Positions 11,552 to 21,372 of a DNA stretch of 64,000 nucleotides are shown one piece after another; the stretch's first letter is position 1, and each line of letters begins with the position of its first letter. Source of the DNA: Takakia lepidozioides (lineage: Eukaryota; Streptophyta; Takakiopsida; Takakiales; Takakiaceae); NCBI GenBank assembly GCA_030704615.1, contig CM060732.1, forward strand, positions 4,402,001-4,466,000. Reading direction: 5' to 3'. The notes under the pieces were generated by a model. That model did no database searches and was not told the origin of the DNA. It saw only the letters and a program-made list of their open reading frames with translations. The translations under genes and the position numbers were made by a program.

Positions 11552-12844
11552 ATGATAACTAGGGCAGATGTTACACATTAAATCTTATGGACTGAAAAAA
11601 CATCATGTACACTCATACACTGGCACAAACGAAAACACACTAGGGGTTCCATTTTTAAATCCAACCCAAATCCATTTTTATATGGACTAGTTATCTTAGG
11701 AATTGAGAGCTATGGACTATTTTGCACACAAAAACATGTTGATTTGCTCTAGTCCATAGCATCTTATGTTTTGGGTTTTTGAGGTGTCGTCTTTTTAAAG
11801 ATTAAAAACAATCCTGCAACTGCCCTCAAAGAAGAACTTCGCTTCAGAGGAAGCCATCTTGCCTCCTCTCGTACGAAGATGCCTTGCTATCGCAGCTCTT
11901 CAGTGAAATCTGTTGACTGAGGTTTCCAAAACACTGTTGAAGAATGAGCAGAGAATATCGCGGAGAAAGTATACACGATGATTGTGCACATTCTGTTAGT
12001 CCTTGCCTCTGGCAAGTTCTTCCAGACATGCAACCGTCTATTTTAATTACTTTTTTTATGGGCCTTGTAGACAGAGTACCCTAGGAGCAATTTCGGTAGC
12101 TGTTAAAACTTTATTCAGAACCTCATCAATTAACATAATAACCAGCCGACTTCTCAGAAGTGTGCCAAAGGATCTGAGGGTGGGATAGCAAATGAAGTAA
12201 ATGCATCTTTATAACAGTATCATTGATCACGCGCACCTGGAAAGTCCAAATTGTGAAACGAACGTGGGGTGGGCTTACAAGGATGAATGTGTATGATATC
12301 CAGAAATTTGTCATCAAACACTCGTTCATTTACATTTATTTGTCTGAGATTGTGCGCCAGATGGCCCCATATTTTTTATTCCATAGTGTCATGGTTCTGA
12401 TGGCATAGGCATTGTCTGAGGCTGAGCAGTCAAACTAGCTAATTTTTTTTATATGCAATGTTATATTCAACTATAATATCTGTCGCTGTTATATTCAATT
12501 ATTGAAACCGTTCAAATAAACGTCACGCCGTTCATTTTGGGCGACACACGTCAGACATCGATAACTACATTGCAGACGAACAGCTGTCCACTAATGGCTG
12601 GCAGGTGCACTAATAAGGGAATGACATTTGTGTAACGGTCACGCAAGAGGGAATCCGATGCTTCTAGAGACAATCCCCAATGCACGCAACTCTGTAAGAA
12701 ATCGAGAATCACTTTGTCTTTCTTGTTTCCGTACTTAGAGGGAGAGAGGTAGTCAAGCTGGAGAGGGTTCCTTCTACGATACGAAAAAAAAGGAAGTCAC
12801 TTTATTTTACTTCCCTTAGAGAGAGACTCAGAGCAAGAGAGCAA
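11552..12844. other. Intergenic region, nothing recognised
   Basis: Small frames of about 60-70 codons on both strands show no domain or family resemblance. The last 120 bp before 12845 holds GAGAGAGA tracts and probably belongs to the 5' leader or promoter of the following gene; no clear TATA box was identified. Confidence 0.4.
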
Positions 12845-13221
12845 ATGACGAGGCGTCGTTTGATGGAGAACACAGGGCCACGGCAGCAGGTGAACGCGGA
12901 GACTGCAACACAAGAGCGGACCGAGAATGAGGCTGCAGCTGTCACACAGTCAGAGGGAGCAGTGAGCGTTGGAAACCAGACTGTGGAAGCAGAGATGATT
13001 CGCAAGGAAACTGAAGGAGGTGGAAGTCCGGGGAACGCAGAAACGGGAGAAGGTCTATAAACCCTAGAGCAGACAGAAATTCCGACCGATGTGAGGGGGA
13101 AGAGGAAAGCTGCAGAAGGGGATCCAAACTCAAAATTGAAAAAGGCGCCAGTAAGTGTTCTCTACCTTCCATTGCCTGTTTACAGATCTACGAAGTGAGT
13201 GAGTGAAATGTCCTAGAAAAC

Positions 13222-14150
13222 GATGGTCGGTACCGACCATCACTATGAAGTCATGTTGATTTGTTTTGTACTTCTCTGTTTATGGTTTTCCATACCAGCA
13301 GTTTGTGACTGGCGGTACCGCCATTCACTGTTCTTCAGATCATAGAGTCAGTCTGATTGCCTTTCCAACACTCTTTCTCTTTCATTCTGTAGCAGGAACC
13401 TGTGATTGTTGGTAACGTCATTTTCTTTCTTTTCAAAACTCTCATTCTGATACAACAGAAAGTGAGTGTCGGTGCCAACAGTAACTATGATCCAGTATAG
13501 ACTTACACCAAATATAATGCTTTCCATTCTAGTGTAGTGTGAGTGTCGTTAACGCCATTTGATTCTCCTCATGAGCTTCATGTACCTGTATGCGTGGAGA
13601 GAGAGTGATGGTCGGCATATTCAGTCATATTGTCTTGCATTGCATTTTCTCTGTTTCAGGTTGAACAGATTAGGGAAGAGGAATGGCGGTACCGCCAATC
13701 ACTTTTCTTGAGACCATACTGTAGCTTCATGTCTAAAAACGATTGCAAAGTACATTCCAAACAGACAAGAAATAGTGATTGTTTGTAACGATCATCACAA
13801 TGGAGTCTCTCTGACTTATGTGCACTCACTTTCTGCCCTAAACTAAAATGAGTGTCAGTGCCGCCAATCACTATGAGATATATTTCCTTGCACCAAACCA
13901 ATCTTGTAGGTCCTTCAAATGTAATGTTTTTTTATTGTCGTTAACGCCGTTCGCTGATGCTCAGAACCTCTCTGTACCTGCTTGCCCAGAAACATAGTGA
14001 TTGTCGGTACCGACCATCACTATGTAGTCATAGTGTTCTGGTTTGCATTCGTCTGTATCAGCTTTGTTTGTGTAGATGGTTGTGAATGTCGGTGCCGCCA
14101 TTCACTGTGATTTGAGACAAGACAGACTGATGGTCGGTACCGACATTCAC
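13222..14150. repeat. Intron 1 palindrome array (13 copies, half-site GTGAATGTCGGT)
   Basis: Thirteen imperfect to perfect inverted repeats of about 24 bp lie at 13222-13241, 13305-13328, 13402-13425, 13462-13485, 13539-13562, 13605-13628, 13681-13702, 13775-13798, 13848-13871, 13931-13954, 13993-14024, 14082-14105 and 14127-14150. The consensus half-site is GTGA[AT][TG]GTCGGT, usually meeting at GGTACC, GGTGCC or GTTAAC. Spacing is about 45-95 bp. The copy at 13222 is a perfect 20-bp palindrome; the copy at 13993-14024 is 32 bp with one mismatched pair. I found no further copies outside this gene in the window. They could be DNA sites or intronic RNA hairpins. Confidence 0.85.
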
Positions 14151-14194
14151 TATTTGCACATAACTCAGTGTCTGATTGGCATGGCATCGTGCAG

Positions 14195-14823
14195 AAAACT
14201 GTGAAGTCCAAGCAGATAGGAACAGAGGAAAAATGTTCTGGAGATGGGGACAAGTCTGCCAAGAGCTCGGAGAATAGCGATGAAGCAGATGAACCTGAAG
14301 TGCACTACCTTGACAAGGTGAAAGAACTCATGTCATTCCAGAAGGTAAACTCTCAGGAGGTTATTAGGGACATGCTCGTCTCTGGAGGGCATCTGGACAT
14401 CCCACTATGTCGGATGATATCTATGTCTGTTGTGCGTCCTCCTCTTTCCCATGACATTACAAAATTGGAAACTGATTTCGTGCATGGATACAAACTTGGT
14501 GCACAAGTTCTTTATGTGTCACTGACGGATACAAATGGGAAAAGCACATTAGTGTCTCTTGAGATCACATATACCTGGGATGAGTGCTGGAAGGATGTTA
14601 ATGAGGAGTTCGAGCTGGGCCTCATGATGGGGAGAAACACCCAACAATTCTGCAACCACATGTTCTACGTCTGGGACGGCAACCACCGATTGCTGGCATG
14701 GATGGGATACATTCATAAACATCATTCAAAAGATAAAGACAAGCATGTTGCTGTAGAGGCAATGGTTCTGGATCCTGGAAACGACATCGCTAGGCTTCTT
14801 ACAGCTATGCACGACGTGAACAA
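14195..14823 (+). other. Exon encoding the ParB-like DGNHR domain
   Basis: This 210-codon exon is open and best preserved. After an acidic linker (SENSDEADEPEV) it runs into a folded region: VNSQEVIRDMLVSGGHLDIP resembles the strand-helix start of ParB-like domains, and MFYVWDGNHRLLAWMGY matches the conserved D-G-x-x-R loop that binds nucleotide or DNA in ParB/Srx folds. The end (VAVEAMVLDPGNDIARLLTAM) fits the following strand and helix of that fold. The acceptor is TCGTGCAG before 14195 and the donor is GTAAGT at 14824. Known ParB proteins bind palindromic parS sites and bind or hydrolyse CTP; whether this one does is unknown. Confidence 0.6.
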
Positions 14824-16033
14824 GTAAGTCATCCTAGAGACTCCATTGCCTCTCCAATGTCTTGTTGATCCCACCAAAAACCGATGTTTACCAATGCATT
14901 GTTTCCAATCTTTTTGCAGATCGACAGAGAAATCGCATGTGACAACAAGCTTGGTCCACACACTGTTCTGAATTCAGAGGACTGGTCTGATGAAGTTGGA
15001 TGATTTTTGCACAATACTCCACCCCGATATAATCAAGAAGTGCGAAACAGGAAGAGCTGTAGGCACTTGATATTCTTTGATTCGAGAGGCGTTTCTGGAG
15101 TACATATATGCGGTAAGGCCGAGCCTGTACTCACTTGCCTTTTTGAATACATGTTTGTAATTCGTTTTTACTCATCCCTACTTTGATCAATGCAGCAAGA
15201 ACTAGCAGAGGCAGCTGAGAAGGGGAAATCCGAATACTACCGCACTACAACAGAGGAACTTAGGACATCAAAGGGTGTGGAGGCAGCAATGAAGAAGAAG
15301 TATGAAATTCGGAGAACCAAACTGATGTCCGCCTTCTCTGGGCAGTACCCAGACAATCCTTATGTACTTCCACTCCTATTGGTGCTAACTTCTCAGTTCA
15401 AAACACAGCTGAATCGATCAGAGATAGAAAGAAAGATGCCTCATACCTGCAACTCGTCTAGGCATTGGGTGCGTGGTGGAGAGGATTGAGAACTTGGCTT
15501 ACGCCCTAAACAGAAGTAGGAGAAAGGGGATAGCGACGTGACAATAAGGATCAGCTCTGCCACAAGCTTAGAATAGTAGATCCTAGCCTTGGAGAGGAGT
15601 TCCTTCTGCAGATCAAATCTCACTATGACAAGCACGTGCACCCGGAGATGCAACAAGAGAAATTGCACAGGCTGGCCATCTCCATGGTTGACCCCCAAAT
15701 CAAAATTAGATGGCTGGAGATTTGGAACTCAGATCAGACAGTGAAGGACTTGAATCAGTTCCCTAATAGCACTATACAGCCTGGCACAAAGGTGGAGGGA
15801 ATCAGTGACATTGTGTTTGACAACTGGCTTCACAAGGCCACATTTTGGAGTCAGGTGTGTATTCATTGAAGTTTCATCTTTGTTGACTTCATGAATGTAA
15901 TGACTACCTTATTTGCAAAACTAACAAATGTACCTTTTGCAGCTGGAGAAGCGCGCCATCCTTGTCCTCGAGCAGAATTTGAAGGACTTGAATATTTCTA
16001 TTGTTTCCCCACCTCAAATGACTTCACTGATAT

Positions 16034-16291
16034 GAAGTGAATGTCGGTGCCGACATTCACTTCCATGACTGTGAGCTCTTATGGACAAAGATTTCATTCA
16101 CTTGGATTAGGGAACTTAGGGTGTGTTGGCAGTGTTCTTGAATGGAATTTTGTGACTGTCGTTGACGACCATCGCATCCAAAGCTAGTATGAGCTTCTAT
16201 ACCGAGAGATTTCTTGTACATTTTCTAGGGTGCCCAATAGTTCTATGTAGTGTTTCTCTCATGAATTTTTGAATGTCGGTACCGACATTCA
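16034..16291. repeat. Three further copies of the palindrome in intron 5
   Basis: Copies lie at 16034-16063 (30 bp, one mismatched pair at the centre), 16152-16175 (degenerate, GTCGTTGACGAC centre) and 16270-16291 (perfect 22 bp, TGAATGTCGGT on both arms). The first begins with GTGA next to the probable exon 5 end, so it may overlap the splice donor. Confidence 0.85.
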
Positions 16292-16328
16292 CTTTGAGTT
16301 GATTTCCAGTTTGTCTCGTGGTTCACAG

Positions 16329-16998
16329 GTACACAAAATATGTGCTAATGGATGGAAATCACCTCAGTGGTGTCCCAAATTATCTTGACATGTGGTCGGA
16401 CCCGGGAAACGATCCAACCATGTATACTGCAGGGATATCAAAGGACTGGAGTCCTGCACACTTCAGGGACTGTGGTTGGTACCTGGACTGCCCTCCTGAG
16501 CACACGACTTTCCAAGAGCAGCAAATGAAATATTTGAACAATCATGCTGAGATGCTGGCACCTTTGAATGATGAGGAGTACCAAAGAAACATAGCAGCAC
16601 TGGTTGCCAAGGAGCCTGACGCTCAGGAAATAGCCCAAAAGGGCAAGAAGGGTGGGCGCAAACCCAAAGACAAGGCTGCAGATGGCACAGCCAAGTCACC
16701 AGCAAAGACAAAGGACAAAGACAAGTCGAAGGAGAAGGAGAAGGAAAAGGAGAAGGGGAAGGAGAAAGAAAAGGAGAAGGAGAAAGAGCAGGAGAGTGAG
16801 AAGGACTTCACCGCCGAAAGGTATACCCGCACAATTGAGTGCGTGTTCGATGCCAGGCCACACCCTTCCCGTGCTGATTCTGCAAGGGAGATTAAGATTG
16901 TCAATGAGGGATGTCTGGCGATGATGGAGAGTCGGAAGAAAGGATACACCGGGGGTGCCTTCGCCTGTTGGGACAACATGATCCCATTCCTCAATCTG
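16329..16998 (+). other. Exon with lysine/glutamate-rich linker
   Basis: Open exon beginning YTKYVLMDGNHLSG and including DWSPAHFRDCGWYLDCPPEH. It then has a highly charged repeat of KEKEKEK type (about 16720-16800), and then YTRTIECVFDARPHPSRAD before the donor at 16999. The charged run is probably a flexible or helical linker between the N-terminal part and the methyltransferase. The second DGNH phrase echoes the ParB-type loop of exon 2 but lacks the arginine. Confidence 0.5.
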
Positions 16999-17111
16999 GT
17001 GGGAATTTAACTTTCTTTCCTTTGCATTCGTAGGTGACATTGGCAGTATTGGTATTTGTTTCTTTGCAGTCATTATTCTCTTCGTTCTCAAATTGAACAT
17101 ATCTGTCGCAG

Positions 17112-18205
17112 GTGAGCACTGGTCCCTCCTTCGTGTGCGGTGTGCAGAAAACGTTTGCTGCAGACATGGTCATTCTTGACATCCCGGACGGCCAGGCTAT
17201 GCCAGACGTTCTTCCGAAGGGCAAGACGCCAAGCTGGAACAAATACGATGACAACTACTAGAGTTGGGTGTTCGGGTTCTGCAACTATTTCCTTTATGAT
17301 GCAGGGACATTTCTACTCTTTTAGTCATGTGACAAGGATAGTCGTCAGGCATTGGCATCGTACCTGAAGTCCTCTGGGTTTGAAATTCTGCGCACATGGA
17401 ATTGTGTGAACATCCTCTACCTTGTGAAAGGGGGTTGTCCTGGTCAGCTGGTATGATGCCTCCCTCTTAGGTGTGCTTTGTTGCTTTATTTCAATGTATT
17501 CTACAGTGTAACTCTACAATAATCTGTGATGATCGGCACCGATCATCAGACTTGACTGATCAGTTTGTTGCATGCCTATGTTTTGAAGTGCCAATCTACA
17601 AAATTCCACTGTTGTTTATGTTTTGCACCCTAACCTCCTGTCTTTCGCAGACGAGGATGTTCGAGGCGATCTGCCTACGGAGGATTCGCACCTCAAAGAC
17701 ACCATCCTCCGTTCGCAGCTTCGAGATTTCTGACCAAGGGAGTTTCATCAATCCCCCGTATGAGCCGCATGTCGATGACATTTTGTACAACTTCATGCAG
17801 CCAACTCAGACTCTCAAAAAACCAGATGGCACTCCCTGGAGAGGTGCAAAGGAAAAAACCCCAACGTTTATGCAGACACTGCTAGAGTCATGCAACCACC
17901 ATTCTGCACGGGTGGTCGACCTCTCGGTATCCACAAGTTCATTTTCTCACTTCAGATTTTGTTTTCTTTCACCATTTTCATCTTCGTTAATCCCCCCCCT
18001 ACAAGCTGTTCATGTCCTCCTGCCTATTGCAGGAGGAACTTACCATGCGTGCAAGGCAGGCGGCAGATCCTTTTTTGGCATGGAGGGTGACTCTGACCTA
18101 TACAAGACTGTGCTCCTCCCCCTTTTGTCTGGCTCTACATCAGGCACACAAACTGAAACGATTCAAATCCGAAATGGGATAAGCAGGTCCACAACGATTT
18201 TTCAT
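17112..18205 (+). other. Exons encoding the amino-methyltransferase-like region
   Basis: Three exons. Exon 7 has ADMVILDIPDGQAM, where a DPPY-type motif IV would sit, followed by YDAGTFLLF and LKSSGFEILRTWN, which match the late strands of Rossmann methyltransferases. Exon 8 has FINPPYEPH (a literal NPPY) and ends ARVVDLS. Exon 9 continues GGTYHACKAGGRSFFGMEGD. The order of a catalytic motif first, then VVDxS...GG..HACK..GRSFFGxE, resembles beta-class N4/N6 methyltransferases, where the SAM-binding motif is C-terminal. Two TAG stops (17259, 17322) and a one-base mismatch across the 17927-18032 intron show decay. Which of DIPDG or NPPY is the catalytic motif cannot be settled by eye. Confidence 0.5.
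17526..17549. repeat. Single palindrome copy in intron 7
   Basis: Arms TGATGATCGG and CCGATCATCA around CA. A variant of the same family lying between exons 7 and 8. Confidence 0.8.
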
Positions 18206-18553
18206 GTGAGTAAGTTTGCAATGGAATTATCATTCCACTTTGGCTGCCCTTTTCAATCGCAGACATCAAATTTGCAGTAATAACGTATTTCTTGCTGTGA
18301 CTTGCAGGAAAAACAGCGGTGGATCTTCAGGAGACACACCCATTTGTGGCGAGACTGTTTTCGACAGCCCCTTTCCACTTTTGTGCTTCATGTGTATGCC
18401 GAAGCAATAACACCTCAAATGGCCGAGGCTCTCTCCCCTGACTTTTTATTGCCCGACCGCAGGTGTAGCCATCGTAGATCCGGAGTTCTAAAATACTTGG
18501 ACTTGGATGCAGAGGACGCGGGGATAGATTGTACTGACTCTGAGTCAGACTGA

Positions 18554-19192
18554 ACTACGCATTTTTAATGTTCATTTCTCATCATCTTTGTAAAATATTG
18601 AATTCCCCTACTTTATTGCAGATGTTCCGGCAGAAAGAAAAAGGAACAAATAATCCACTCAGAATGAAATGACAATCTTCATGAATCCATCCCACAACCA
18701 CCACAACCTCATGTCAAAGCCATTGTGCATTCATCTACACTGTATTCATGCATCCTCCATTCATAAATATTTTCCATTATTCAACATCCATTGTACATTC
18801 ATCCACTGCACTCTCGAATCCATCTTACAAACCCTCACACTCATGTCATATACATTGTGCATTCATGTACTGTGTATGAATGCATCCTCCATTCATGAAT
18901 GTTTTCCATTGTTCAACATCCATTGTACATTCATCAATTATACATTCATCCGTTGAAATCTCATCCATCTATATTTCATCCATTTGCTTGCATTGTTCGC
19001 ACCCATCCATCAATGTTTCATCCACGCTACATTCATCCATACCGCATTCATCTTTTGCTTTCATGTGGGAATGACCACATCCTTTTATCATGTCGTCCAA
19101 CTTGTTACCGCGGTTAAGGGTGCTCTTCCGCGGAAATACACTCCGCTTCTTCCTTGGCGCGTGATGACGTGGAGTGAGATTGGTGATGTGGC
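18554..19192. repeat. Spacer with ATTCATCCA-rich degenerate repeat
   Basis: From 18669 to 19065 the plus strand is rich in CATTCATCCA/CATTGTACATTCATC words. A unit of about 150 bp containing TATTCATGCATCCTCCATTC and TTCAACATCCATTGTACATT is repeated at about 18745-18805 and 18867-18935. Frames of 64-95 codons here reflect repeat composition (His/Ser/Pro/Ile) and are not genes. The last 120 bp is GC-rich (GCGCAGCTGCGC) and precedes the retroelement frame. Confidence 0.7.
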
Positions 19193-21235
19193 GTGGGCGC
19201 AGCTGCGCTCACGCGACTAGGCTCACGCCGAGGCATCCCTGCTGTGAGTTTACAGGATGAAGTAGTGGCTGGATGGACAATCATAGTTGAAGAGCAGGTG
19301 AGAGAAGTGAATGTGGGAACTGAGGAGGAACCAAGAATGGTGAAAGTAGGGGCTGACTTGGAGCCAGAATTCTTTGAGGAAGCTAAGAGCCTGTTTATCA
19401 AATACAAAGATGTATTTGCTTGGAGCTATGAAGATCTGAAAGGGATACCACCTGAGATCTGCCAGCATAAGATTAAACTGGAACCAGGTTTAGTACCAAT
19501 CAAACAGGCAAGGTACGAGATGAATCCCAACTATGCACAGAAGGTTGGGGAAGAGATCAAGAAGTTGGCTGGGGCTAAGTTCATATACCCGATAGAGTAT
19601 ATAATTTGGCTATCACCCATTGTGATAGTTCCCAAGAAGAATGGCAAACTGAGAGTTTGTGTGAACTATAAAAAGTTGAATGATTGTACAAAGAAATATC
19701 CCTTTCCATTGCCATTCACAAAAGCTGTACTAGACATTGTGGCAGGCCATGAGATGTACTCATTCATGGATGGTTTTAGTGGGTATAACCAAGTACAAGT
19801 AGCGGAAGAAGACCAGGGAAAGACAGCTTTCATCATAGACTGGGGTGCTTATGCATACAAAGTCATGTCTTTTGGACTTTGTAATGCACCAGGAACTTTC
19901 CAGAGAGTGATAAGTGAATCTTTCCATGAGTATCGGGATGATTTCATGCAAGTGTTCTTAGATGACTTCAGTGTGTACAGCTCTAAGAATGAGCACTTGC
20001 AGAAGTTGGAGTTATGTTTAGCCAGATGCAGGATGAAAGGTCTTGGTCTGAATCTAGAAAAATGTATTTTCTGTGTGAACTCAGGGATACTCCTGGGACA
20101 CATTGTGTGTAAGAAGGGACGGCTTGTGGATCCTAGAAAGACTGAGGCCATTAAAATATCCCCACCACCAGTAAATGTTAAGGCTCTAAGGAGATTCCTT
20201 GGACAAACTAGCTACTACAGAAGGTTTGTCAGGTGGTATGCACAGATGGCAGCACCATTGAGCAAGCTTTTGAAGAAGGATGCAGTGTTTGCATGGATAG
20301 CTGAATGCCAACAGGCATTTGAGACACTTACAATGTCAGTAACAACTACACCTGTGTTGATTAATCCTCACTGGCATGTGGTATTTCATGTACACTGTGA
20401 TGCCTCGGGAGAAGCATTGGGGCTGAGTTAGCCCAAAATGTCACAAGAAACATAGATTCACCTGTGTACTATGCTAACAGATTGTTGAACAGTGTTGAGA
20501 GGAACTATAGCACTACTGAAAGAGAAGCTTTGGCAATGATTTATGCAGTCAAGAGATTCAGGCATTACCTATTTGGAAGGAAGTTTATGTTTTATGTGGA
20601 TCATCAGGCTTTGATTTATCTGGTGAACAAGCCTTTGATAAGTGACAGGATAGCAAGATGGTTGATAATCTTGCACGAATTTGAATTCGAAGTTGTTTAT
20701 AAGCCCTGGCCGTTTGCATCTTGTGGCAGATCACTTGTCACGCTATCAACAGGAGAGCCCGCCACAGGAGTAGACGATCAACTGCCTGATGCGAGTTTAT
20801 TTGCAGTGGATGTGTAGGGAAGTGCAGATGATTGGTTAGATTGGCAGTGGCCAATCAGATACTACCTTACTCATGGACAGTGCCCACCCAGTTATGGGAA
20901 GGAGCAGAGGAAAAGAATAGCTTTCAAGGCATTACCATACAATATGATAGGTGGAAGATTGTATAAGCTAGGACCTGATGGAGTTCTTAAACGGTGCTTG
21001 TACCACCATGAAGTAAATAAAGTTTTGGAAGAAGTTCATAAAGGAGTGGCTGGAGGTCATTTTGGAGAAGAGACTACCAGTAGGAAAATACTACTTGCAG
21101 GTTACTGGTGGCCTACTTTATTCAAGGATGTACACAAGTTTTGCAAGAATTGTGATGAGTGTCAGAGGCTAGTGTCGAGCGGCTTTTACTCACCCATCCC
21201 TTTGCTATCCGAGGTGGAAACTCCAAGATAGAAGA
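19193..21235 (+). pseudogene. Ty3/gypsy pol remnant: RT, RNase H, integrase zinc domain
   Basis: The frame 19193-20431 encodes a 5'-truncated pol: a linker with KDVFAWSYEDLKGIPPEI (typical of plant OTA/Tat-type elements), then reverse transcriptase with KLRVCVNYKKLN, SFMDGFSGYNQV, MSFGLCNAPGTFQRV and the active-site box VFLDDFSVY, then the connection domain. A stop and frame break at 20428-20460 separate it from RNase H (20464-20817: NYSTTEREALAMIYAV, FYVDHQALIYLV). A further stop at 20815 is followed by the integrase H2C2 zinc domain (20944-21231, ending CKNCDECQR). The catalytic integrase core does not follow; it lies on the opposite strand at 25071, pointing to an inversion. Not functional. 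Confidence 0.9.
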
Positions 21236-21372
21236 GTTGGATATCTCTAAGCACTCAGCCCGCTCAGAACAATCAGTCATGACCTACAGCTAGTGAATCA
21301 TGGTTGTGCTTCCTATTTGTATTTCTTCTTGCCTTCATGTTAGCAATTTACCTTACTGTGTATACTGAAGCA
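21236..21372. other. Inversion-associated spacer
   Basis: Short non-coding stretch between the plus-strand pol remnant and the end of the minus-strand frames; it has no recognisable LTR. It presumably contains the 3' untranslated part of the inverted segment. Confidence 0.4.

Larger units (their letters stand above)
12845..18553 (+). pseudogene. Split ParB-like / DNA methyltransferase-like gene, decayed
   Basis: Ten exons can be proposed from GT-AG sites and reading frame: 12845-13150, 14195-14823, 14920-15112, 15196-15854, 15943-about 16036, 16329-16998, 17112-17450, 17651-17926, 18033-18205 and 18308-18553. The N-terminus is Q/E/T-rich and ends in a bipartite basic signal (GKRKAAEGDPNSKLKKA), suggesting a nuclear protein. 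Exon 2 has a ParB/sulfiredoxin-type DGNHR motif. Exon 6 has a lysine/glutamate run. Exons 7-9 look like an amino (N4/N6) methyltransferase, and exon 10 ends in an acidic tail. Breaks: stops at 13058, 14969, 15068, 17259 and 17322; frame breaks near 15445 and 15520; and a one-base phase mismatch at the exon 8/9 junction. ParB-methylase fusions are known in bacteria and phages; a eukaryotic spliced version suggests transfer followed by intron gain. The function is inferred from motifs only. Confidence 0.6.

Noticed and set aside
16623-17100. Minus-strand frames opposite exon 6 (123 and 134 codons, Ser/Phe- or Leu-rich)
   Set aside because: They are the antisense of the lysine/glutamate-rich exon; the low-complexity run is open in several frames.
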